A program made the translations under genes and the position numbers. From an uncultured Bacteroidia bacterium (GTDB taxonomy: Bacteria; Bacteroidota; Bacteroidia; J057; CALAJH01): a stretch of DNA of 46,732 nt. The stretch covers positions 1 to 46,732 of the forward strand of contig CALAJH010000003.1 of NCBI GenBank assembly GCA_937922655.1, given 5' to 3'. The notes below the pieces were generated by a model. It worked only from the letters and a program-made list of their open reading frames with translations, made no database searches and was not told where the DNA came from. Numbering within the stretch: position 1 is the stretch's first letter; each line of letters opens with the position of its first letter. Positions 7,346 to 16,297 of the stretch are shown here, one piece after another.

Positions 7346-9490
7346 TTATAAATTTTTTTCTATAAAATCGGTCATTAACCGGTAAAGATGCAATCGGGTG
7401 TTTCCGCCGTAAATGCCGTGGTCGCGGTCGGGATACAAAAACATTTGGAACTGTTTTCCCGCGGCAACGAGCGCATCAATCATTTCGTAGGCGTTTTGGG
7501 CGTGAACGTTGTCGTCCGCCGTTCCGTGGACAATAAGATATTTGCCTTTGAGTCGGTCGGCAAAGTGGATGGGCGAATTGTCGTCGTAACCGGTGGGGTT
7601 GAGTTGCGGGGTTTGCATGAATCTTTCGGTATAGATGGTGTCGTAGAAACGCCAGTTGGTTACGGGCGCAACGGCGATGGCGGCGGCAAAGACGTCCGCG
7701 CCTTTGGTGATGCACAAGCTGGACATATGACCGCCGTAAGACCACCCCCAAATACCGATTCTTTTCGCGTCGACGTAGGCAAGGGAGGCAAGATGTTTGG
7801 CGGCGGCAATTTGGTCTTCGGTTTCGAGTTTGCCCAATTGTTTGTAGGTGGATTTTTTGAACTTGGCGCCTTTTCCGCCCGTTCCCCGATTGTCCACGCA
7901 AACGCTGATTATCCCTTTTTGCGCCAAAATTTGGTACCACATGTCGTTGGTTCCGTCGTAACGATTGACGACCTGTTGGCTTCCGGGCCCGCCGTAAAGG
8001 TTCATCCAAACGGGATACTTTTTCGACGGGTCGAAATCGACGGGTTTGAGTATCCAAGCGTTGAGGTCGGTAAGTCCGTCTGCGGCTTTCAAGGTGATAA
8101 ATTCTTTGTTGGCGAGCTTGAGTTTGGCAAGTTCGTCTTTGACTTTGGCGTTGTCGTTGAGGGTGCGGATGAGCTCGCCGGCGGCCGAACGCAGCACCGT
8201 TAGCGTCGGCGTGGAAACGTTGGAATACTTATGAATAAAATAAGAACATTTTGGGGAAAAGGTCGCCGAATGCCAACCCGGCTCGATGTTTTTGACCACG
8301 AGTTCACGCTCCCCGCCTTTGATGTTTATTTTATAAATTTCGCGTTCGGTCGATTTTTGGGAGTAAGATTGAAAATAAAGTTTGGCGTCGTCGTTGCCGT
8401 AAATTTCGGTAACGTCCCATTCGCCCTTGGTTACTTGATTGAGAAGTTTGCCGTCGAAATCGTAACGATAGACATGATTGAAACCGTCGCGTTCGGACTG
8501 CCAAAGAAAGGTGTTGTCGGATAAAAATATCCATGTATCGTCGGAAGGTTGTTCGATGTAGGCTTCGTCGGTTTCGGTAAAAAGGAGTTTGGGTTTGGCG
8601 CCGGGCTTGACGGAAAAGACTTCGTTTTTATTTTGAAGCCGGTTCATCTTCATGACGAAAAGCGTTTCGCCCGCCCATTTTATGCGCGGAAAATAGACGT
8701 CGGTTTCGGCGCCGAAATCAATCGGTAGGGTCTTTTTTTCTTTGAGGTCGTAGAAAAACAAGGTGACGACGGCGTTGGGTTCGCCGGCCTTGGGATATTT
8801 GAACGTATAATTTTCGGGATAAAGGCCTTTGTACAAGGGCATGGAAAACTCGGGAACGCCGCTTTCGTCAAAACGATAAAAGGCTACAAAACGTCCCGAA
8901 GGCGAAGGAAAAAACGCTTGCGTAAAACCGAATTCTTCTTCGTAGACCCAATCGGTATGTCCGTTGATGACGTGATTTTTTTTACCGTCGTTGGTCAGCG
9001 CGACAATTTTTCCCGATGCCAAATCCTGTACGTAAATGTTGTTTTCGTAAACGAAGCCGACGTTTTTTCCGTCGGGAAAAAGCGTCGGCAAAAAAACGGG
9101 TTTGCCGTCGTTGAGCGAGTAAATTTTTTGTGTTTCGGTATCGAAAACATAGCAAACGTAGGTGGCCGAATGACGATAAAGCTTTTGCGGCGCAGTCGAT
9201 AAAAGGATTTTTTTGCCGTCGCCGGAAAACGAATATTCTTCGATGGAGATGTTTTTTTGCGTTTTGGGGTCGATTAATTTGGAACCCAAGACGAGGGTTT
9301 CTTGGGTTTGAGTGGCGACGGAAATTTTAACGACGTCGTTGGCCGGGGTAACGTCGGTATAGAAGTTGTCGTCGATGTACCATTGAATGTTTCCTGCGGG
9401 CCTTGCAATATATTTAAACGACCATATGTCTTCGAGCGTTTGGGCAAACGCCGAAGCGAACAACATCCATATCCAACAAACCATGCTCAT
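7346..9490 (-). CDS. Dipeptidyl peptidase IV (S9 family serine peptidase)
   Basis: The product is a 714-residue exported prolyl dipeptidyl peptidase that removes X-Pro or X-Ala dipeptides from peptide N-termini. A signal peptide (MSMVCWIWMLFASAFAQ) is followed by an eight-bladed-propeller region (about 30-450) and an alpha/beta hydrolase domain. The catalytic triad reads Ser584 in GWSYGG, Asp659 in GTADDN and His691 in DRDHGIYGG. An EEFGFT segment is compatible with the DPP4 Glu motif that binds the substrate amino terminus. The frame stays open further upstream, but that part runs antisense to sucD and lacks protein-like composition, so I start at ATG 9490 (or 9484). It is probably co-transcribed with the acyl-CoA dehydrogenase. 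Periplasmic peptide degradation would complement the nearby POT transporter. Confidence 0.9.
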   Translation of the reverse strand: MSMVCWIWMLFASAFAQTLEDIWSFKYIARPAGNIQWYIDDNFYTDVTPANDVVKISVATQTQETLVLGSKLIDPKTQKNISIEEYSFSGDGKKILLSTAPQKLYRHSATYVCYVFDTETQKIYSLNDGKPVFLPTLFPDGKNVGFVYENNIYVQDLASGKIVALTNDGKKNHVINGHTDWVYEEEFGFTQAFFPSPSGRFVAFYRFDESGVPEFSMPLYKGLYPENYTFKYPKAGEPNAVVTLFFYDLKEKKTLPIDFGAETDVYFPRIKWAGETLFVMKMNRLQNKNEVFSVKPGAKPKLLFTETDEAYIEQPSDDTWIFLSDNTFLWQSERDGFNHVYRYDFDGKLLNQVTKGEWDVTEIYGNDDAKLYFQSYSQKSTEREIYKINIKGGERELVVKNIEPGWHSATFSPKCSYFIHKYSNVSTPTLTVLRSAAGELIRTLNDNAKVKDELAKLKLANKEFITLKAADGLTDLNAWILKPVDFDPSKKYPVWMNLYGGPGSQQVVNRYDGTNDMWYQILAQKGIISVCVDNRGTGGKGAKFKKSTYKQLGKLETEDQIAAAKHLASLAYVDAKRIGIWGWSYGGHMSSLCITKGADVFAAAIAVAPVTNWRFYDTIYTERFMQTPQLNPTGYDDNSPIHFADRLKGKYLIVHGTADDNVHAQNAYEMIDALVAAGKQFQMFLYPDRDHGIYGGNTRLHLYRLMTDFIEKNL

Positions 9491-9538
9491 TGGGCGGCAA
9501 AGAGATAAAAAGGCATGAATACTAAACCATAGACACGG

Positions 9539-9577
9539 GCTTGCGGCGACGTTGTTTTTTGAGCCGTCGCCGCAAGC
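9539..9577. other. Perfect 13-bp inverted repeat (hairpin) between sucD and DPP IV genes
   Basis: The arms GCTTGCGGCGACG and CGTCGCCGCAAGC (9539-9551 and 9565-9577) are perfectly complementary with a 13-base loop. It starts 10 bases beyond the sucD stop. Neither strand has a T-run after the stem, so it is not a canonical intrinsic terminator. It could protect the sucD 3' end, terminate with factor help, or be a transcript-processing site. Confidence 0.6.
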
Positions 9578-9587
9578 GAAATTCGAC

Positions 9588-10460
9588 CTATTTACCCAAA
9601 ACTTTGGCGACGGTGGAACCGATTTCGGCCGGGGATTCGACGACGTGAATGCCGCAGGCCTGCATGACGGACATTTTTTCGGCGGCGGTGCCTTTTCCTC
9701 CGGCAATGATGGCGCCGGCGTGGCCCATGCGTCGTCCGGGGGGAGCGGTTTGGCCGGCGATGAAACCGACAACGGGCTTTTTTCCGTGGTCGCGCAACCA
9801 TTCGGCGGCAATTTCCTCGTTCGAACCGCCGATTTCTCCAATCATAATAATGGCTTCGGTGTCGGGGTCGTCGTTGAAAAGTTTGACGATTTCGACGTGG
9901 GGCGAACCGATAATGGGGTCGCCGCCGATGCCGACGCAAGTGGATTGGCCCAAGCCTTGTTTGGTTACTTGGTCGACGGCTTCGTAAGTGAGCGTTCCCG
10001 AGCGGGAGACGATACCGATTTTGCCGGGGCGGTGAATGAAGCCGGGCATGATGCCGACTTTGGCCTCGCCGGGGGTGATGACGCCCGGACAGTTGGGGCC
10101 AATCATACGCACGCCGCGTTCGTCGATGTAGCGTTTGGCGTAAATCATGTCGCGGGTGGGAATGCCTTCGGTAATGGTAACGATGAGGGAAACGGCGGCG
10201 TCGGCGGCTTCCATGATGGCGTCGGCGGCAAAAGCCGGTGGCACGAATATAATGGAAACATCGGCGCCCGTGGCGGCAACGGCGTCTTTGACGGTGTTGA
10301 AAACAGGGCGGTCGAGGTGGGTCGTGCCGCCTTTACCCGGGGTAACGCCGCCGACGACGTTCGTGCCGTAGGCTATCATTTGTTGGGCGTGGAAAGTACC
10401 TTCGCTTCCGGTAAACCCTTGAACGATGATTTTAGAGTTTTTATCTACCAATATGCTCAT
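9588..10460 (-). CDS. sucD: Succinyl-CoA synthetase alpha subunit
   Basis: The 290-residue protein is the alpha subunit of succinate-CoA ligase, which interconverts succinyl-CoA and succinate with nucleotide phosphorylation in the TCA cycle. An N-terminal CoA-binding Rossmann domain starts with [15 protein letters not shown]. The phosphorylated histidine is His247 in [12 protein letters not shown], matching the known enzyme closely. The length is typical. The beta subunit gene (sucC) is not in the window. The gene follows the peptide transporter by 22 bases on the same strand and is followed by a long hairpin. Confidence 0.96.
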   Translation of the reverse strand: MSILVDKNSKIIVQGFTGSEGTFHAQQMIAYGTNVVGGVTPGKGGTTHLDRPVFNTVKDAVAATGADVSIIFVPPAFAADAIMEAADAAVSLIVTITEGIPTRDMIYAKRYIDERGVRMIGPNCPGVITPGEAKVGIMPGFIHRPGKIGIVSRSGTLTYEAVDQVTKQGLGQSTCVGIGGDPIIGSPHVEIVKLFNDDPDTEAIIMIGEIGGSNEEIAAEWLRDHGKKPVVGFIAGQTAPPGRRMGHAGAIIAGGKGTAAEKMSVMQACGIHVVESPAEIGSTVAKVLGK

Positions 10461-10482
10461 GGTGCGTGAAAATAAATTAAAG

Positions 10483-11916
10483 CTAAGAAACCCCGTGCAT
10501 CATGGCTTTGAGCTTTTTGGCAAATAACGCCAATATCAAACCCAAGGCAATAATAACAATGGATATGTAAAGGAAAAACATTTGATAGCCGACCTTGTCC
10601 ACGACGCCGACAAGATATCCGGCGATAATGTTGGCCAAAAATACGCTAAAAAACCATACGCCCATCAACATCGACGCATATTTTGCCGGTGCAAGCTTGG
10701 TAACCATGGAAAGTCCGACGGGACTCAAACACAGCTCGCCCAAGGTATGAAAAAGATAGGCCAAAACGACCCATGCCATCGAAGCTTTGGCGACGGAGGC
10801 GGGCAATTCGTACTCTTTGCCGTTGATAAGTTTGCCGATGTTCGGGTCTCCGACCTGCAGGGCGGCGGCGTACATAAACAAAAAGCCGATGCCCGCCAAA
10901 AAAATACCCAACGCCATTTTGACGGGCGTGGAGGGTTCGCGTTTCCTTCGGGCCAAGGTCAACCATAAGGCCGCAAACACGGGCGCCAACGCCACGACGA
11001 ATATCGGGTTGATGGATTGGAACCACGAGGTTTCGATGGTAAGCGAATCGGTGAGTTTTCGTTCGATGAGGTTGTCGGTAAAAAAGGTCATGGCGGTGGG
11101 GGCAAGGTCGAAGCCCGCCCAAAACGCCGTAACAAACAGCGAAATGACAATGATGACAACGATGCGGTCGATTTCGATTTTGGTGAGCGGGCTTTGCGCC
11201 GAGGAGCCGTCGTCATTTTTCTTGTTCGCTTTACCGGCGGGTTTTTTGCTTAGGTCGCCGAGGTATTTGTCGCCCAACATCCAATAAATAATCAATCCCA
11301 AAAGCATACCTGCGGCGGCGGTCAAAAACCCGTAACGATACCCCATGAACCCGCTGGATTCGGAACGAAACCAGCCGCAAACAATAGGGGCGGCCAATGC
11401 GCCGATGTTGATGCCCATGTAAAAAATGGTGAAGGCGGCGTCACGGCGCGAGTCGCCGTCTTTGTAAAGTTCGCCGACGATGGTGGAAATATTCGGTTTA
11501 AAGAAGCCGTTCCCGAGACAAAGCAGCGCCAAACCAAGAAAAAACATCGGCAAGCCCGCTTGCGACGCCAAACACAGATGTCCGGTCATCATCATCAATC
11601 CCCCGAGGGTAATGGACAGCCGCCGCCCGATATAGTTGTCGGCAACGTAGCCGCCCAAGATGGGCATGAGGTACACAAAACCTTGAAACCAGCCCATAAT
11701 TTGTCCGGCTTCGGCCTTGCTGAAACCCAGACCCGCGATGCCCTCTTGCCCGGCGGGCATAACCAAAGCCGCCACCATATAAAGCGTCAATATCGCCCGC
11801 ATGCCGTAGTAGCTGAAACGCTCCCACAGCTCGACGAAAAACAATAAATACAATCCCGGCGGATGGGACGTGTCGCTTCTAGCGGGAAGCGGCGGTCTAA
11901 ATGTGCTCAAATTCAC
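10483..11916 (-). CDS. POT/PTR family proton-coupled oligopeptide transporter
   Basis: The product is a 477-residue inner-membrane MFS protein importing di- and tripeptides with protons. The N-terminus has the POT signature [10 protein letters not shown] (ExxER proton-coupling motif), and [10 protein letters not shown] is the PTR2 signature. About 12-14 hydrophobic segments are visible, with a charged central loop ([15 protein letters not shown]). The start appears to be GTG at 11916; no in-frame ATG precedes the ELWERF segment. The A/T-rich 132-base region upstream may hold its promoter, but I find no clear -7 box there. It ends 22 bases before sucD. Together with the secreted dipeptidyl peptidase IV downstream it suggests growth on peptides. 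Confidence 0.9.
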   Translation of the reverse strand: MNLSTFRPPLPARSDTSHPPGLYLLFFVELWERFSYYGMRAILTLYMVAALVMPAGQEGIAGLGFSKAEAGQIMGWFQGFVYLMPILGGYVADNYIGRRLSITLGGLMMMTGHLCLASQAGLPMFFLGLALLCLGNGFFKPNISTIVGELYKDGDSRRDAAFTIFYMGINIGALAAPIVCGWFRSESSGFMGYRYGFLTAAAGMLLGLIIYWMLGDKYLGDLSKKPAGKANKKNDDGSSAQSPLTKIEIDRIVVIIVISLFVTAFWAGFDLAPTAMTFFTDNLIERKLTDSLTIETSWFQSINPIFVVALAPVFAALWLTLARRKREPSTPVKMALGIFLAGIGFLFMYAAALQVGDPNIGKLINGKEYELPASVAKASMAWVVLAYLFHTLGELCLSPVGLSMVTKLAPAKYASMLMGVWFFSVFLANIIAGYLVGVVDKVGYQMFFLYISIVIIALGLILALFAKKLKAMMHGVS

Positions 11917-12048
11917 TGCAGTAATTGACTAAACGTCGTGTGTTTTTTCAATATAATTCAATATAGCAATATCTTTATTTTGAAACACTTGGACCGCGAT
12001 GGAAAAGTCCGAGTCTTTCTTGACAATAAAGGTATGTCAAATTTTTAA

Positions 12049-13008
12049 TTATCGTTCGCATATGGAATCGACCGTCAAATAACGGGCAACTTCTTCCGGC
12101 GTTATGCCGTATATTTTGGCGATGAATTCGTCCGACAAGCCTTCATTTTTCATGCGCAAAATAGCCATGCGACGCTCTTCTTGCCGACCTTTTTCGATGC
12201 CTTTTTCGATGCCTTTTTCGATGCCTTTTTCGATGCCCTCCTCCCTGCCTTTTCTCACTCCCTCCCACTCGCGCGTGAGTAGCTTCTGTTCAAGATTGGC
12301 GGCAATGACGTCCTGAACTATGGGAATTTGGAGCCAATGGTCCAATAAATTTACGTTCGATATCGTATCCATAATTTTTTGTATGAGCCAAAAAGCAAAT
12401 TCCGGTTGAATAAAACGACGCTCGCGTGCGCGATCGGTCGCGGTCAATAGCAAGACTAGGTCGGCGTCGGCAAACTTATGTACGTTTTCCGTGAACTTTT
12501 GTTGCAAATCTTCGTCCGATATTCCCTGCCTTCCGAAAAACAAGCTCAAAATCAAATCATGGGGTTCGCTCAAGTCCGACAGCTCCAACGCGGGTATCTG
12601 CGCCAAGTTGAACGCCGAAAAATACACCACGGCGCACACCACCCCCAATCCGTTGGTCAGCTCCCCCCCCGAAGCATACTTCTCGGCCCCGCCGTCGATA
12701 AACAGTACGATTTGCACGGGAAACGAGCCGTACTTTTGGTACAATGCCGCTTGGTATTCAAGCATTCGGCGCGAAATTTCGGGCCTGTCCGCCAACCATA
12801 CCTCAATGTGTACCACCACCGTTCGCCCATCGGTCAGCGTAACGAGAAAAACAAAGTCGCAGTATCTTCGTGCAACGACCATCGTCAGTTCGGTGTTCTC
12901 GAGTTGTACCGACGAAACGCGCACATTCAGAACATAAGCGATAAGCCTCGGCGCCCAATGCGGCAAAGTTGTTTTTATGACCAAATCGTAAGGCGAATGT
13001 ATTTCCAT
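12049..13008 (-). CDS. Rpn-like (PD-(D/E)XK) nuclease family protein with C-terminal 4-residue repeats
   Basis: This 319-residue protein resembles the recombination-promoting nuclease (Rpn)/transposase-like PD-(D/E)XK family. The core reads RRYCDFVFLV, then TVVVHIEVW, then RRMLEYQAALYQKY; the usual ExQ is EVW here. The C-terminus (about 250-319) has four copies of GIEK, then a helix and a short HTH-like tail (GLSDEFIAKIYGITPEEV). Known Rpn genes act as antiphage toxins, and their variable C-terminal domain is also translated separately as an antitoxin. An in-frame ATG at 12372 (M213) would give such a 107-residue protein, and a GTG at 12258 a 69-residue one. The gene follows the TPR protein by 50 bases. 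Nuclease activity is inferred, not shown. Confidence 0.75.
   Translation of the reverse strand: MEIHSPYDLVIKTTLPHWAPRLIAYVLNVRVSSVQLENTELTMVVARRYCDFVFLVTLTDGRTVVVHIEVWLADRPEISRRMLEYQAALYQKYGSFPVQIVLFIDGGAEKYASGGELTNGLGVVCAVVYFSAFNLAQIPALELSDLSEPHDLILSLFFGRQGISDEDLQQKFTENVHKFADADLVLLLTATDRARERRFIQPEFAFWLIQKIMDTISNVNLLDHWLQIPIVQDVIAANLEQKLLTREWEGVRKGREEGIEKGIEKGIEKGIEKGRQEERRMAILRMKNEGLSDEFIAKIYGITPEEVARYLTVDSICER
12188..12235 (-). repeat. 12-bp tandem repeat, four identical copies, inside the Rpn-like gene
   Basis: On the coding strand the unit is GGCATCGAAAAA, repeated four times without a mismatch and encoding (GIEK)x4. The unit length is a multiple of three, so slippage changes copy number without breaking the frame. 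Confidence 0.95.
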
Positions 13009-13020
13009 GGTCGGCGGGGG

Positions 13021-13052
13021 TTTTCCGGCCCCGTATTTCAGAGGCCGGAAAA
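13021..13052. other. Perfect 10-bp inverted repeat between TPR and Rpn-like genes
   Basis: The arms TTTTCCGGCC (13021-13030) and GGCCGGAAAA (13043-13052) flank a 12-base loop. It sits in the 50-base gap between the TPR stop and the Rpn-like ATG. On the minus strand it is followed by CCCCCG rather than a T-run. It may be a partial terminator or a translation-control hairpin for the Rpn-like gene. Confidence 0.55.
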
Positions 13053-13058
13053 AACGGT

Positions 13059-13835
13059 TTATTTTTTGTCGTCCTTGGCCAAGTCGTCAATGTTGTTTTT
13101 GGCCAATTCAAATTCGGGTTCGACTTTCAAGGCTTCTTCGAAAAGTTTTTTGGCGCCGGCTTTATCGCCTTTGTCCTTGAACAGAACGCCTTTAACGTTG
13201 AGGGCGGCGGCTTTGAGCTTGACCTCCTGACGGATGGGTCGGGCGTTGGTGCCGGCGGTGATGCTGACGGTTTCGGTTTGGGCTTCGGGTGCGGAAATGA
13301 TTTGTTCGAGCGTCGCCTCGCATTCGCCCACGCGCTTGAGGCCGTATTGCAAGACCGCGATTTGGTAAAGATGGTAAAGCGAACGAGTAAGTTTGTGGAG
13401 CTTTTCGTACATTTCCAACGAGCTTTTGGCGTCGCCGACGGCTTGGAAGGCGATGGCTTGGAGTTCGAGCATGCGCCGGTTTTCGGGTTGTTTGGCCAGC
13501 ACCTCCGACGAAAGCTGCAACGCCGGCGCAAAAGCCTGCATCGAAAAATAAAGGCCCGCCAACGTATCCTTCCATGCCAAGTCGTCGGGGTTTTGCGCCA
13601 AAATGTAGTAAACGGCGTTCACCGCCGCCGCCATGTCGTTGTACTTGACGGCCAATTCGTATACTTTTCTATGGGCGTCGGAGGCGGGGGATTGGGAAGT
13701 TTGCGGCGTTTGCGGCGCCTCGTTTTTGGGTTCGCCTTTGGACGGACGCACACCCGCAATTTGGGCGGCCGTCGCACCGGCCGTTGCCGCGACCAACGCC
13801 GCGCCCGCCACAACTTTGAGTAAACAATGCTTCAT
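13059..13835 (-). CDS. Exported TPR-repeat protein
   Basis: The product is a 258-residue protein with a clear signal peptide (MKHCLLKVVAGAALVAATAG...AAQ) and then a Pro/Ser/Thr-rich linker (about 30-50). Helical TPR-like repeats run from about 55 to 250, including a canonical C-terminal TPR near 210-245 (KGDKAGAKKLFEEALKVEP). A start at 13862 is possible, but 13835 gives the better signal peptide. TPR proteins of this kind scaffold periplasmic or envelope complexes; no partner is evident. A perfect TAnnTTTG element lies about 56 bases upstream. The next gene on the same strand is the Rpn-like nuclease. The specific role is unknown. Confidence 0.75.
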   Translation of the reverse strand: MKHCLLKVVAGAALVAATAGATAAQIAGVRPSKGEPKNEAPQTPQTSQSPASDAHRKVYELAVKYNDMAAAVNAVYYILAQNPDDLAWKDTLAGLYFSMQAFAPALQLSSEVLAKQPENRRMLELQAIAFQAVGDAKSSLEMYEKLHKLTRSLYHLYQIAVLQYGLKRVGECEATLEQIISAPEAQTETVSITAGTNARPIRQEVKLKAAALNVKGVLFKDKGDKAGAKKLFEEALKVEPEFELAKNNIDDLAKDDKK

Positions 13836-13890
13836 TGTATTGGCAAATAATTGAATTTCCATGTTTTTTGAGGGCCAAGCCCGTGCGGCG

Positions 13891-13898
13891 CAAAAATA
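13891..13898 (-). promoter_or_regulatory. TAnnTTTG (-7) promoter element, TATTTTTGCG
   Basis: This is a perfect TAnnTTTG match followed by CG on the minus strand, 56 bases upstream of the TPR gene start at 13835. No clear -33 box is seen. Confidence 0.5.
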
Positions 13899-14057
13899 AA
13901 CATTTTAACCGAATTTATAACCGACTTTTGGGTAAAAAAGTAATTATTTACAGTTCCCCTTGCCTTTACCAATGCCTTTGACCGAACGCCGTGGATAAAA
14001 TTTTTAAGGTGGAAATCATTATTTTGAACGTCGATTATCACGGGCGTAATTGCGATA

Positions 14058-14405
14058 ATGACGGGCGAAAAAGAGATTTTCGACGAAATCATGCGCCGAA
14101 TCGAGGCGTTGGCCGCCCTGCGCCGTGCCGAAAGCGATTTTCGCGAACGCATGCGCGAAGAACTCGCGCGTGCCGAAATCGCGCGCCAAGAAACCGAAGA
14201 ACGCCTCCGCCACGCCCTTTACCAACTCGAACAAACCCGAAAAAAGCTCGACGAAACCGAAAAAATCAATACCGCGCTCAAAAAACAACTAAATCTTGTT
14301 AATTTTGTACCCATAACCGAAGAGGAGGAACGCTTACGCCTCAAGAAGAAGGTGCGACGGCTGTTGAAAAGCATTGACGAAAGCCTCAAACGACTCGACG
14401 AGTAA
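14058..14405 (+). CDS. Small coiled-coil protein upstream of zapA
   Basis: The 115-residue protein is almost entirely charged alpha-helix. Heptad-like patterns run from about 5 to 85 (RRIEALAALRRAE, LRHALYQLEQTRKKLDE), and a second short helix lies at the C-terminus (LLKSIDESLKRLDE). There is no signal peptide or membrane segment. It ends 5 bases before zapA and is surely co-transcribed. In other Bacteroidota a coiled-coil gene often precedes zapA, so a role as a ZapA/FtsZ-ring accessory (ZapB-like in style, not necessarily homologous) is an inference from position and shape. Confidence 0.7.
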   Translation: MTGEKEIFDEIMRRIEALAALRRAESDFRERMREELARAEIARQETEERLRHALYQLEQTRKKLDETEKINTALKKQLNLVNFVPITEEEERLRLKKKVRRLLKSIDESLKRLDE

Positions 14406-14410
14406 AGACT

Positions 14411-14695
14411 ATGGAAAAAAAACAGAAAACCATTCGTCTGCTCAACCGAAGCTACGTCGTCAACGTTACGTCCGCCGAGGAGCCGTTGGTCGACGCCGCC
14501 GTCGAAGCGATAGAGAGCAAACTTGCCGAATTCAAAGGCAAGTTCAAGACGCTCGACGACGTCGACGCCGCCATGATGTGCTGCTTGGATTTGGCCGCCG
14601 ACCTGCTGACCGTCCAAGACGGACTTAAAGCGGCCAAAGCCGACGCTCTCGCCCGGCTAAACGACATCAACGCCAAACTGCAACAAATCGCTTAG
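14411..14695 (+). CDS. zapA: Cell division protein ZapA
   Basis: The 94-residue protein matches the ZapA family. An N-terminal beta-rich part (KKQKTIRLLNRSYVVNV, then a short acidic AEEPLVDAAVEAIESKLAEF helix) is followed by a C-terminal coiled coil for dimerisation and tetramerisation. ZapA bundles FtsZ protofilaments and stabilises the Z-ring at mid-cell. It lies between the small coiled-coil gene (5-base gap) and rny (36-base gap), an order common in Bacteroidota. Confidence 0.85.
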   Translation: MEKKQKTIRLLNRSYVVNVTSAEEPLVDAAVEAIESKLAEFKGKFKTLDDVDAAMMCCLDLAADLLTVQDGLKAAKADALARLNDINAKLQQIA

Positions 14696-14731
14696 GCCCG
14701 CGTTCGTCCCTGCGTTTTATTCACAAAATTT

Positions 14732-16297
14732 ATGGATTTAATTCTCTATCCGGTGTTTTTAATTGCCGGATTCGCGTTGGGATTTATTTTTAACAAGTAC
14801 CTGCTCAACCAACAAAACAAAAAAAGCGAGGAAAACGCCCGCTTAAAAGCCGAGGCCCTTTTGAAAGAGGCCCAACTTAAGGCCGAAAACATCCACAAAG
14901 AAAAGATGCTGGAAATTCAGGCCAAAAGTCAAGAACTCAAAGCCGCCTTCGACAAAGAAACCCACGAACGCAACCACAAACTCGCCGCCGCCGAAAACCG
15001 CGTCAAACAAAAGGAAACCGAGTTCCAGAAAAAAACCGAACAGCTCAAAAAAGAACAGCAACAGCTCGAATCGGTACGCCAAAGCCTTATGGCCCAAACC
15101 GAGGCCTTGCAACGCAAATCGGAGGACGTCGAAAAAATGCGGGCCGCGCAAGTCGCCCAACTCGAAAAAATCGCCGGCCTCACCTCCGAAGAGGCCCGCA
15201 ACCGTTTGACCGAACAATTGATTAACGAGGCCAAAACCCGCGCATCGGCCCAAATTAAAGAGGTCGTCGAACAGGCCAAGCTTTCGGCCAACAAAGAGGC
15301 CAAACGCATCGTTATTCAAACGATTCAACGCACCGCCGCCGAACACGCCATCGAAAACTCCGTAACCGTCTTCAACCTCGAAAACGACGAGGTCAAAGGC
15401 CGAATCATCGGACGCGAAGGACGCAACATCCGCGCCCTCGAAGCGGCCACGGGCGTGGAAATCGTCGTCGACGACACCCCCGAGGCCATCATCATCTCGG
15501 GATTCGACCCCATACGCCGCGAAATCGCCCGCTTGGCCTTGCACCGGCTCGTCGCCGACGGACGCATCCACCCCGCCAGAATCGAAGAGGTCGTTCAAAA
15601 AACCGAAAAGGCTCTCAACGACGAACTCGTCGAAATCGGCGAACGCACCGCCATCGACCTCAACATTCACGGTCTGCATCCCGACCTTATCCGCCTCATC
15701 GGACGCATGAAATACCGTTCGTCCTACGGACAAAACCTCCTTCAACACTCGCGCGAGGTGGCCAACCTCTGTTCCATCATGGCCGCCGAACTCGGTCTCA
15801 ACGCCAAACTCGCCCGTCGCGCCGGACTCTTGCACGACATCGGCAAGGTCGCCAGCGAAGAAAATCCCGAACTGCCCCACGCCCTGCTCGGCATGGAAAT
15901 CGCCCAACGGTGCAAAGAACATCCCGACGTTTGCAACGCCATCGGCGCCCACCACGACGAAATCGAAATGACGGCCCTGATTTCACCCATCGTTCAAGCC
16001 TGCGACGCGATGAGCGGCGCACGCCCCGGCGCCCGACGCGAAATCGTCGAATCTTACATCAAGCGCCTCAAAGACCTCGAAGCCCTCGCCCTCAAACACC
16101 ACGGCGTTACCAAAACCTTCGCCATCCAAGCCGGACGCGAACTGCGCGTCATCGTCGAAAGCGAAAAAGTTTCCGACGAAAAAGCCGACAAACTCGCCTT
16201 CGACATCGCTTCCCAAATCCAGTCCGAAATGCAGTATCCCGGGCAAATCAAGGTTACCGTCATTCGCGAACGCCGCTCGATTTCCTACGCCAAATGA
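14732..16297 (+). CDS. rny: Ribonuclease Y
   Basis: This 521-residue membrane-anchored endoribonuclease initiates mRNA decay. An N-terminal membrane helix (about 3-24) is followed by a long Lys/Glu/Ala-rich coiled coil to about 200. A KH RNA-binding domain ([15 protein letters not shown]) follows, then an HD domain with HSREV and LLHDIGK metal-binding motifs, and the conserved C-terminal part. The length and domain order match the family exactly. It sits downstream of zapA, and its stop overlaps the start of the DUF4249 lipoprotein gene (ATGATGA), so that gene is translationally coupled to it. Confidence 0.96.
   Translation: MDLILYPVFLIAGFALGFIFNKYLLNQQNKKSEENARLKAEALLKEAQLKAENIHKEKMLEIQAKSQELKAAFDKETHERNHKLAAAENRVKQKETEFQKKTEQLKKEQQQLESVRQSLMAQTEALQRKSEDVEKMRAAQVAQLEKIAGLTSEEARNRLTEQLINEAKTRASAQIKEVVEQAKLSANKEAKRIVIQTIQRTAAEHAIENSVTVFNLENDEVKGRIIGREGRNIRALEAATGVEIVVDDTPEAIIISGFDPIRREIARLALHRLVADGRIHPARIEEVVQKTEKALNDELVEIGERTAIDLNIHGLHPDLIRLIGRMKYRSSYGQNLLQHSREVANLCSIMAAELGLNAKLARRAGLLHDIGKVASEENPELPHALLGMEIAQRCKEHPDVCNAIGAHHDEIEMTALISPIVQACDAMSGARPGARREIVESYIKRLKDLEALALKHHGVTKTFAIQAGRELRVIVESEKVSDEKADKLAFDIASQIQSEMQYPGQIKVTVIRERRSISYAK

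Noticed and set aside
9491-9841. N-terminal extension of the dipeptidyl peptidase frame
   Set aside because: It runs antisense to sucD, is Pro/Lys/Ser-rich, and would bury the clear signal peptide that begins at 9490.
9552-10469. 305-codon plus-strand frame opposite sucD
   Set aside because: A shadow of sucD with Gly/Asn/Ala/Asp-rich composition.
12020-12045. TTGAC...GTCAA inverted repeat after the first Rpn-like gene
   Set aside because: The stem is only 5-6 bp and lacks a T-run on the minus strand, so it is not a convincing terminator.
14843-15955. 370-codon minus-strand frame opposite rny
   Set aside because: A shadow of the rny coding strand; low-complexity Gly/Phe/Asp composition and no recognisable start context.
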